A stretch of DNA of 64,000 nt from the NCBI GenBank assembly GCA_030141605.1, contig JAQGDQ010000686.1:1-64000 (forward strand), read 5' to 3'. This document shows positions 32,827 through 44,800 of the stretch, in pieces. The notes beneath the pieces are model-generated. The model worked only from the letters and a program-made list of their open reading frames with translations, did no database searches and had not been told where the DNA came from. The translations under genes were made by a program, and so were the position numbers. Each line of letters starts with the position of its first letter. Positions within the stretch are counted from its first letter, which is position 1. The DNA comes from Tubiluchus corallicola (taxonomy: Eukaryota > Priapulida > Priapulimorpha > Priapulimorphida > Tubiluchidae).

Positions 32827-35800
32827 CTACGTAACAAAAAAATAGCATTTTCAAACTTTGATGGGTGACCGCCTAGTAATACCAGGTGCTGTAGGCCTGC
32901 GGGATGCCTGCACTATATCTCGACACTAGGTGGAGGAGCTGCGCAAGGAGCCAACGGCTAGAGGACGGAGGAGGTCAAGCGACCCAACGGCCATGTGTAG
33001 AGGAGTAAACCTTCCAAATCAAGAGTGGAGCCCCGAAGGCGGACCAGTACAGCATGTTCACTGACTCCGGCAGCTCCTGCAGCCAACCTGGTGCCAAACA
33101 TATCACTCTGCTTTCCTTTGGACTACACCAGGGAGGAAGAGAGGGGGGGTTTCTGTTGCCTGGGCAACTCAGGATCTCCATACACCTTGCCCAGGCGTGA
33201 GTCCTGGAGAGGCTACTCCAGTGGTTCAAGTCGACGCTGCAGCTGCATTGGCGCACAATCCATTGTCTTCTGAGACAGAAGGATGCCAACAAGACATGAA
33301 GTGCAATGATGCAGGCATTATCACATTAAGACATTTCTAACCAGTAACTTTTAATTCCATTATCAGCAGTGAGCGACACCTAGTGCCCAACTAGTGCTCA
33401 ATATAGCTCAGTATTAAGTGAAAAAATAAGTACTTAAAGGACATAAAAACAGGTTACCTTAAATAGGTTTCAAAAAAATCTTCATAAAAAATATTCGCTT
33501 ATAGCGATTTTATGCATATATCGTACTCGCATCGCCTGTTCCGACCGCGTAATTACATGACGTCACATACGCGCAAAATAAGTCAGGGGAAGAAAAGGAA
33601 ATGTTAAACAGCGTCCCAAAAAAATTCTCCAAGCAAAGTTATATAACACTGCATTTCGCTTACCTGCTTGAAAGACTTATGTAACTACAAAAGAAAATTC
33701 TTAATAGTTTAAAATGTTCAAGCCAATTGGTAATTGCCGTTGACACACCTCCAGCATGCTCCAAAAAACTTACTTTTAACCTTACTGAAAATATATGGTA
33801 ATTTAAGATTTTGTTTTCTTAGTGAAATGTGAGATGAGGTACAAATGTGAGATTATTCCTTTATTTTTATGCAATGTTATGTAAACTTGTTTCAAATGAC
33901 TTATTGCCAAAATGGCTCCATCTAACGATCATTGCGGGAGCTTAAATTTTGAAGTTTTATGCAGCGTTAGTGCAAGCCCCGTGTGCAATAAGACAGCAAG
34001 TAAGTGGTACAAAATTTCAAGATGGATTATTTAAGCTTTACATAATTGAAAGATTTCCTTGTGCTTTAGGTCAAACCACAAGACTGGCACACCCTCGACA
34101 AGCATACCAAACAAACTACAGTGCTCTATGATCAAACAATATATAGCTCGCACTTGCAGCACACTTAGTAATACACATTGTTCATATGGTATGTACATCT
34201 TGTTGTTGGCATCCTTCTGTCTCGGAAGACAATGGAATGTGCGCCAAGAGAGTCAGTTTTCATTTCTGTCGTCATGAGTGCCCTCTGCGAAGATGTAAAA
34301 ATGTAAGTTTTATTGCTATAATCACAGGACAAGCATACCCTTAATTTATCCTGTAAATCTGTCCTCCTTGCCCAAACTGTCAACGCCAAGTACACCACCC
34401 AAGTGAAACTGATGAACAATACGATCACGGGATTCTTAAAAAACGTAGCAAATAGTACGACGTCTTTGATGGGGTTAATTTTGTTCGGTGCGGCTATGAG
34501 AAGTCTGACGGCACCTGCAAAACTGCTCATGTGATAACAGTGACAGTGAAGTCTGCTCATAGACGTCTGTGGACCAACCTGTAACGATAAATATACGAAA
34601 TAAGAGCAGGTTTAAAACCAATCAAAATATTTACAAGAACCACTTGTTTGCGATGCTCAAGAGATTCAAATTCAAATTCAGTTTATTTCACCAGCAAAGT
34701 ACAATAACACAAATAGACATGTACAACGTTTTGTATAATTGGAAAAAAAACAAAAAAAAAATAATTTCAGACTCCCTAGAAATACTATATTAAGGAGTTG
34801 AAGTTTGCCACACGGTACCTAAGAAGGGGACCTTGTTAAGCCACCATGAAATGTGAAATAAAGAATGAAGAAGGTAGATGATGAGAAAAGAAGAGACTAA
34901 AGAAGAGCTATGTTACAGTTAGTAGAAAGAAAACAGAAGGAAAGAAGAAGTCAAAAGAAAACATAATAAGAAAACAATGGCCATGTTCAGGTGGCACACT
35001 GTCCCTTTTCCTAACTGTGAACTCAACTTGCCTGTTGACTTAAATAGGTCGAGCTAGGTCAGTTTCAGCTCGAAACACAGGTATTCTTATTGTAGAAGAT
35101 CCTATTCTTTGTGGTGTAATTCTTTTGTAGAAATCTTATGATGATGAGAAAGATATACATATAATTATTTGTTCATAATTATGCTTAATTAATTTAGTGT
35201 CTGTATGTGTGTAAAGAATGCCGATTGTCTTTTTATATACTGAGCAAATTTTGTCGGCGTGACGGTGTCATTATTTATTAGTTTGAAAACACTCTAAATT
35301 TCCTTCGTAATTTAATTTCCCAGATTAAACGACGACATTTATGAAGCAGATATTGGATGCTGAATTATCATTTTGCGTACTTCAGGAGAGCAAATAAACA
35401 GCCTATGAACCTCGCTGGTATAATTACTTTTACTCAGTTCCTATTTATTTGAAAAAATGCAATTTCGCAGAATGCTTCGATCTTTATAATCGATCATCCT
35501 CAAGTTTTTCAATGCTTAGCATTGAACATGGTCAATCGTATAAAGTCGAAGCATTTAGTGAAGACGTGGGTGTCTTTTTAGCTAAAATTACTTACGCATA
35601 TATAACAGACTTCACATGATTTATTTGTTAGTTGTCCACAAGGCAACGAATGATGATTCAGTGCTATTAAAAAATTAAGAAAGTTGAGGCTTCAGTCACA
35701 GTTAAATAAGGGGGCGCGTAAAGAAATGGTTGCCCCCCCCCATACTGTACAAAAGAAACTTGAAAGAGTAGATAAAGCCCAACGAAACTATTAGAAAGAC

Positions 35801-38800
35801 CATGTAATTGTGAGTAAAGAATATTTATCGTAATGTCTGGTAGACTCATATCTCGATTTGCCAGACCTCACTTTTATGGATCTCTGAAAATTCGGACAAA
35901 ATCTGGTCCGTAAGAAAGCCCCGCATCTACGGACAGGCCGTTGTTTCACGTACTGACTGCTAGGTGGCAGTCTGTCATTTTGTTTGTATGACGTACATCA
36001 GTGTAACCACATGTATATCTCTATATGTAAAAATATAGAGTCAATTATGCTGAGTCATTTGAGTCAATTGCCGACAGTTTTTGTACGCTTTTGCTTAGGA
36101 GAGGCCTGTACTAGTTTTTGAGACAACTAGGTGATTGATTCTACATTACCTTGAGTCTAATACATGGTACCTACAGTATTAGTTTAGTATCGGAAAATAC
36201 GGACATTCGGCAAATTCGTACCGACGCCTCCCCGTTTTTGGCCTGCAAACCGAGATATGACTGCGATGACTGCGTTGTCAATAAATAATGTTATGACAAT
36301 AAATGGGAGCTCCGGGCACCATGAATAGACAAGGACATGACTCATGCTGATTTCTCAAAGGGAATGGAGTCATGACATATTTCTTCTAAACATTGATTGA
36401 TTTTTGATTTCTAACAATAAAAAATGGAAAAAATTAAAAAAAACACGTTAAACGAGAAATATTTTAATGTCTACAATATTAAAATATACTACAGTTGTCT
36501 GCTTGTGATAACTTTTAAATGCAATTTTATGTTCAAATTTAAACTTAATCTCAATAGTTTACACACCTTATTCTGAAATCTTCGTCAAGATAATTGCGCA
36601 TATTACTAATAGCAACATTACTTACAGGGTGGTTGACTTTGGTAACTTTTAGTTTTTTGCCACTCTTTCACCAATCACTTGATCATCATTAACTCAGATA
36701 ATTTCTTCATTTAATAATCTTGTCACTTTGTATCATATTATCATTTCGTGCCCTGTGTTTTTCTTGTAAAAAAGGTGAAAAATAAAGATACTTACTTACT
36801 TACTTACAATGAAGCCATCGTTTCTGCACACCCTGTACAAGTGCATTTTAGTAATTGCATGAACCATGCATACAGAATGAAAATCAATCTTTTAAAACGA
36901 TGGCACATTAGGGGATTACAGCCTTGCTTGAATGTTTTGCTGCTACGATGAAAGAAATTAACATTACCTACCGAGAACAAATCACTTGACTTAAATTCCA
37001 TTAGTATTACATCAGGCCCGATTCATTTAGCTTTAGAATTTATAAAAGCAATGCAACTACCTGACAGCCGGCACTAGACCATTGTTCTGTTGATGTGTTC
37101 CAGTACAAACACTGAGCTCTGTAGACAGATAGGGTAAGATTCAGATGCACTCGGTCGGCTAAAAACACAGCAAACGTGATAGACAATCTTCAATTCAATG
37201 CAAAAATATGTTCTTTGATCTATAGCAAAAAGCACAGGGACTGTATTGAAAGTGTCAACACCACCTCTGCAAATACTGTGCAAATATGAATGGGTCTATC
37301 GTTGATGTTGAAGTTGTTTATTAGAAATTTCAACGTCCAACATGCGTGCCTTCATTAGTCTAGTGTCAGCAAAAAATTTAAGTAGATTCAATTAACGAAA
37401 AGCAACGAACCACAGATGCTATAATGCGTGCAGTGATGGTAAAACATTTGCATTCTGGTGAATTAAATAACTCTAACGGGGCGTTCAAACTGGCGAGTTT
37501 TCTCATCGAGTAACTCGTAAGCAGTTCAGACTAGACAGCAAAACTTGCTACGAGTTACTCTCTGACAGCAAGTGCAAGCTACTCACTACGCACGACTTCC
37601 TATTCACAGCAAGAAGAGTTGAGAGTAACTCACCGAGGCATTCACACTAGGCAGGAAATCAACTCGCAGCAATTGTTGGAGAGTTTGCATTTCTTGTCGA
37701 CAGTAACTCACTGAGGCGTTCACACTAGGCAGTAAGTCAACTCGCAGCAACTGTTGGAAACTTTTCAATACTTGCCAACAGTAACTCACCGAGGCGTTCA
37801 CACTAGCCAGTAAATCAATTCGTAGCAATTGTTGGAAACTTTTCAATACTTGCCAACAGTAACTCACCGAGACGTTCACACTAGGCAGTAAATCGACTTG
37901 CAGCAATTGTTGGAGAGTTTGCATTTCTTGTCGACAGTAACTCACCGAGACGTTCACACTAGGCAATAAATCAACTTGCAGCAATTGTTGGAGAGTTTGC
38001 ATTTCTTGTCGACAGTAACTCACCGAGACGTTCACACTAGGCAATAAATCAACTTGCAGCAACTGTTGGAGACTTTTCAACACTTGCCAACAGTAACTCA
38101 CTGAAGAGTTCACACTAGGCAGTAAATCAACTTGCAGCAATTGTTGGAGAGTTTGCATTTCTTGTCGACAGTAACTCACCGAGAGGTTCACACTAGGCAG
38201 GAAATCAACTCGCAGCAACTGTTGGAGACTTTTCACTACTTGCCAACAGTAATTCACTGAGGCGTTCACACTAGGCAGTAAATCAAAGCAGTTCACACTT
38301 GCTAGTCTGCTGTCAGAGACAAAACTTGGGACAGAAAACTCGCTTATCTGAATGCACCATAAGATCCTCTGCGTACCCATTCATGTTTGTTTAGTATTTG
38401 CTAAAAGTGAATATCAAGTCACTTAAAGGTAAAATGCACACAATTTGACACTGTTGTTAGCAATGGTTGATAAAAGTAAGCATGACACTTGTTACGTATC
38501 AAAAGACTCCAGATTGTTTCCACAGACTTTATTTATTACAAGCAGGCGTAGACTTACAACTTACAACTGTTTGGCCACAAGTTAATTAATTATAAAAAAC
38601 TACTGACAACTCATACGTCTCTTAAACTTTTCTTAAACAGATTAGTTTTAAATCTCCAATCTGCTTTGATGAATTTATTCGTAGATGCTGCCATACTAGA
38701 AAGTTTCCGCTGCTGTCAAACAAGGAAAAATTCCCATTCTAAAACAATGTCAGTATGGTCACAGTCAGAATCACGCCCAGCGTGTTTTGAAGTGTTTAAA

Positions 38801-41800
38801 AGATTTTTTTAGACATCACGAGACGAGATAAAACGCAGTGAAAATATGACACAGACATTTACGCATGCAAATGCTCTACTTTTGCAAACCTTTCGAACGT
38901 TTTTCATTTATCATGAAACTAAATCATATATATCCGAATATCTCAATATGGTATTCTGCAATCAATTCACACCCATTATAACACGACCAACTAGACTTAC
39001 TCACACATCCAAAACACTTATAGATCACATCTACACAAATAACCTAAAAGACTACATCATTCCAGGCATTATACTTTACCAAATCGCTGACCACTTGCCT
39101 ATCTTTTGCATTGTCAAAAATTCAATTAGTAAACGTGCGAACTCAAAAGTAACAATCCGTGACAAGAGTAAATTCAATCAAGACGCTTTCTTAAATGACT
39201 TAACTTATAAACTAAACAACGAATCTTTTGTGACAATGTCAACAAACGAAGCATTTGAAAAATTCATGAATATAATTACAGAAACTGTTAACTACCATGC
39301 CCCGTATAAAACCTTGTCGAGAAAACAAACTAAGACATTTTACAAACCCTGGTTAACTCAAGGTATCCTAACTTCTATCAGAAAAAAAAAGTCAATTATA
39401 CAAAACTCATAAATTATCCGACAGTTTATACAAAAATGAATATTATCGTACATATTGTAATAAACTAAATCGAATAAAAGAACAGTCAAAACGTAACTAT
39501 TACTCAAAAGTGCTCCAAGGAAATAAAAATAATATGCGACTAACATGGAAAACCATAAATGAAATTACAAACTGTAAAGTGAAAAACCATTTTCAACCTA
39601 ACAAGTTAACACAAAATGGTAATGAGTACAATAACCATAAGGATATAAGTGAAATACTAAACCAGTTTTTTAGTAACATAGGTAGCAATATGGCGAGAAA
39701 GATACCATACACTGAACTAAAATTTGATTCTTTTTTGAAGAACCCAGTAAATAGCACATTTTTTATGTACCCTATATTAGAAAATGAAACATGTGTGGAA
39801 ATCAATAAGTTAAACATTAATAAATCTGCAGGTCCAGAGAATATTCCAATTTATTTTTATAAACTAGCTGTCAGCATTATTACACCATACTTAACGACAC
39901 TTTATAATAAATCGATTACTGATGGCATATTTCCTAACATTTTAAAACTAGCGAAAGTAATTCCAATTTATAAGTCTGAATCACCTGAAAATCCCACCAA
40001 CTATAGACCTATATCTTTACTCTCACCGGTTGCCAAAATATTTGAAAAACTCATCTTTATCCGGCTTGACAAATTCATTTCAACAAACAAAATACTATCA
40101 GAACACCAATTTGGTTTCAGGAAAAATCATTCTACTGCCTTAGCTGTATCTGAACTAACCGATAGAATTCTTAATAATATTGACAAAAATGTATTTGTGT
40201 GTGGCATCTTCCTAGATCTGTCCAAGGCTTTTGACACTGTACAACATAATATATTACTCCAAAAAATGAAACATTATGGTATTAGAGGACTATCCCAAAA
40301 TTTCTTTGCATCTTACTTGCACAACAGACAACAGTACACTTCCATTGGAGATACTAGCTCAAATCTAACTACTATAACATGTGGAGTACCACAAGGCTCT
40401 ACTCTAGGCCCGATATTGTTTCTTTTGTACATAAATGATCTTGTAAACTGTTCAAACTTCCACACTAGAATGTTTGCAGATGACACTAATCTATTCTTAA
40501 CAGATACAAAGATAATTAATTTACAAACTTCAGTTAACAGTGAATTGCATAAGATTAATCAGTGGATGAAAGCTAACAAACTGTCTATTAACTATAAAAA
40601 GACAAAATACATGCTGATTACGCCTGGCCGCAAAACAGACGCATATGAAAATTTCCAGATTTCAATGAATAATCAAATATTAACTAGGTCTAAAGAAATT
40701 AAATACCTCGGTATGTTCATTGATGATAACTTAACATGGTCTACACAAACAAAACACATAACCTACAAAATTAGCAAAATCAAGGGCATAATTGCGAGGA
40801 TAAGACACTACGTAAATACAGATGTAATAAAACTAATATACCATGCTTTGGTTTATTCTTATCTTCACTATGGGATTCTTTCCTGGGGCACTGCATCTTC
40901 AAATACTTTAAAACCGATACAAACTCATCAAAACATTATAGTTAAGCTGATGACATTTTCTGGTAGACGGGAACATGCAACGCCATCCTACATTAAATTG
41001 GGCCTCTTAAAACTGAATGATATCTACAAACTCGAGCTTGCAAAATTTGTATACAAATTTAAGAATAACTTACTACCAGAATTGTTTCTAAATTACTATA
41101 CGCCAGCATCCGATATTCACAGTTACAACACTAGGTTTTCTACTAACAGTTCTTTCTTTATCGAACGATTTAATACATCTAAGGGTCAAACGTCGTTAAA
41201 ATATCAGGGATCAGTATTATGGAACTCTCTACCTGCTCATATAACTTCTTTACCTCTGCATTCGCTAAAAAAACAGTACGCTAAGGCACTTCTTGAAGCT
41301 TACAAATAAATCAGTTTTTTGTCTGTTAGATGTACATTCTTATGGTAACTTTTGCTTAAAAACATTTTTATGAGGTGCAAACTCACTTTTTCGCTGCTGT
41401 ATTTTTGTTTTTGTATTTCTGTACGTTTGTGTATTTATTAGATGTATTTATCAGAAACAATTGTAAGGTATTTTGCTTAGTAGTTCGTAAATTTGTCATG
41501 GTTTTTGATTTTTGTCTTTTGCTGTTGTATTTTTGTTTTTTGTATTTCTGCACGTTTATGTATTTTTTAATATAGCTGTGTCTACTGTCCTTAGCGTCCT
41601 TTTGTTTACTGTCCTTTGAGAAGGGTGGTTGACTCGATAACCTTTGGTTTTTCGCCACCCTTTCTCCTATGTTTGTTTGTATTTTTGTGTATTTTATTGT
41701 CAAATTATTGTATATGGAGGAAAATAAATTACTATTACTATTACTATTACTGTTTTTCGAAATGCGATGTTTTGGACATGAATACATCTTCATTACTGGT

Positions 41801-44800
41801 CGATTTTGCCACCATGAACACAACAGAAAGTGGGGTTACATTTTTAGCAAAGTCTGTAATTTCAATAAAAGTTCTGCTGCTAATACTATTAGGTATTACT
41901 ATAATAGTTGGAAACTTATTAGTTCTGATTGCAGTTTGTAAGATTCCTCGTTTACAAACTAAAACAAATGTTCTTGTTGCATCTCTTGCTGTAACTGATT
42001 TACTTGTTGGTTTATCAATGCCTGCAGAAGTGACCTCATTATTGTATCCAGCTGTGTTGTCAAACCAAGTGTTTGTATTCGTGCTGTACATATTTGAAGT
42101 TGGAATGGTGAATGCAAGCATATTACACTTGTGTCTGATAGCAGTTGAAAGACATGTGGCTGTTGTTCATCCATTCAAGTATCACACCAACGTGAGAAAA
42201 GAAACCATTGTTGCTGCACTTTCCATTACTTGGATTTTTGCTTTAACTGAGGCAGTTATTTATGTTATTTTCAAATACATTTTGAATGTACAAAGTCTAT
42301 TAATCGTTGATGTTACTGTAGCATTTTATTTACCAGTGCTAACGATTCTTGTGCTCTATGCCCTAATTTGGAGAACTGCAAGAAGGCACATCTTACAGAT
42401 ACATAGTCAAATTCAAGGAAGCCAGGCAAATGTGATGGAGATGAAAGCAACAAAAAGTTTAGCCATTGTTACCTTTGCTTTTCTGGTGTGTTGGGGTCCC
42501 TTTTCTCTGTATCAGACAGTTTGTTATATATTGTTTTACGAAGAGAATCAGGAAGTAACTCAGTTTTTATATGTATTTGGATTTATCAACAGTGCCATTA
42601 ATCCAATCGTGTATGCACTGTCTAGCACTGATTTTAGATGGGCTGTCAAAAAAATGTTGCTTTCACGTGAATTGTAAAACTTAATGCGAAAAACTTTCAC
42701 GTGAATTGCTTTCCGTTAATTATAGCTGAGTTAATAGCACGAAACTGAGAAACCGCACAAGTGAGCAAAATTCTTCAAATAGAGCACACAATTGACCACG
42801 TTTTTTGAAGCCAACATCCAAGTAATGTTCCAAAGATGTGCTAAAAAATTGAGCAACATTTTATGTGTAATAGATCGTCAGATTAATGAGCTTGATATAA
42901 TGAAGCAGCCAAATAGTTTACACACACTTAGCAACATATTTAAGTTGAACACACAGTGTCCATTTATAATAGTCTAAGGTTATAATGTTGTATGCATGTT
43001 ATACAAATGTTATATATATTGCACCATTGTGAGAACGAATGACATTATGCTGCATCATTGTGAAAATGAATGACATTATAACGCATCATTGTGAAAATGA
43101 ATGACATTATAACGCATCATTGTGAGAATGAATGACATTATATAGCATCACTGTGAGAATGAATGACATTGTACTGCATCATTGTGAGAATAAATGACAT
43201 TATACTGCATCATTGTGAGAATAAATGACATTATATTGCATCACTGTAAGAATAAATGACATTATATTGCATCATTGTGAGAATGAATAACATCATACTG
43301 CATCATTGCAAGAATAAATGACATTATACTGCATCATTGTGAAAATGAATGACATTATATTGCATCATTGTGAGAGTAAATGACATTATACTGCATCATT
43401 GTAAGAATGAATGACATTATATTGCATCATTGTGAGAATGAATGACATTATATAGCATCACTGTGAGAATGAATGACATTGTACTGCATCATTTTGAGAA
43501 TGAATGACATTATACTGCATCACTGTGAGAATGAATGACATTATACTGTATCATTGTGAAAATGAATGACATTATACTGTATCATGTGAAAATGATCATA
43601 CGTAGTTTGCTTGTATTTCAGACAGTGATTTCCTTGTAAATGTGTTTTCAGATTTTCGATTGCAGTGAAAATACGACAAGGACATTTACGAATGCAAATG
43701 CTCTACTTTTGCAAACCTTTCGAACGTTTTTCCAAATGCGATGTTGTGAACATGAATACATCTTCGTTACTGGTCGATTTTGCCACAATGAACACAACAG
43801 AATGTGGGGTTACATTTTTAGCAAAGTCTGTGATTTCAATAAAAGTTCTGCTGCTAATACTATTAGGCATTGCTATAATAGCTGGAAACTTATTAGTTCT
43901 GATTGCAGTTTGTAAGATTCCTCGTTTACAAACTAAAACAAATGTTCTTGTTGCATCTCTTGCTGTAACTGATTTACTTGTTGGTTTATCAATGCCTGCA
44001 GAAGTGACCACAGTGTTGTATCCAGCTGTGTTGTCAAACCAAGTGTTTGTATTGGTACTGTTCATAGTTGAAGATGGGATAGTGAATGCAAGTGCATTAA
44101 ACTTGTGTCTGATAGCAGCTGAAAGATATGTGGTTGTTGTTCATCCATTCAAGTATCACAAAATCGTGAGAAAAGAAACCATAGTTGCTGCACTTTCCAT
44201 TACTTGGATTTTTGCTTTAACTGTGGCAGCGGTTTGTGTTATTTTCTTTTTTGTTTTCAATAAACGTGGTCTGTTAGTCGTTGATGCCACTTTAACATTT
44301 TATTTACCGATGTTTGCGATTTTTGTACTGTATGTGCTAATTTGGAGAACTGCAAGAAGGCACGTCTTGCAGATACACAGCCAAGGTCTAGAAAGCCAGG
44401 CAAACATGATGCAAATGAAAGCAACAAAAACTTTAGCCATTGTTACCTTTACTTTTCTGGTATGTTGGGGTCCCTTTTCTCTGTATCAGACAGTTTGTTA
44501 TATATTGTCTTACGAACCTAAATATGATATAGTTCAGGCTTTATATATAATTGGATTTATCAACAGTGCCATTAATCCAATCGTGTATGCACTGTCTAGC
44601 ACTGATTTTAGATGGGCTTTCAAAAAAATGTTGCTTTCACGTGAATTGTAAAACTTAATGCGAAAAACTTTCACGTGAATTGCTTTCACTTAATGATAAC
44701 TGCGTTAATAGCATGAAACTGAGAAACCGCACGAGTCAGCAAAATTCTTCAAATAGAGCACACAATTGACCAAGTTTTTTGAAGCGAACATCCAAGTAAT

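Larger units (their letters stand above)
34579..37060 (-). other. Intron 6 of the polycystin-like gene
   Basis: Contains a probable minus-strand LINE or SINE tail at about 34665-34740 (GAATTTGAATTTGAATC on that strand), a MITE candidate at 35844-36263, and a LINE 3' end at about 36626-36807. No other exon is seen. Confidence 0.7.

Noticed and set aside
32975-33292. 105-codon minus-strand frame in the GC-rich block
   Set aside because: It coincides with the 5S-headed repeat, has no domain, and its apparent motifs are not part of the polycystin gene's phase-consistent exon set.
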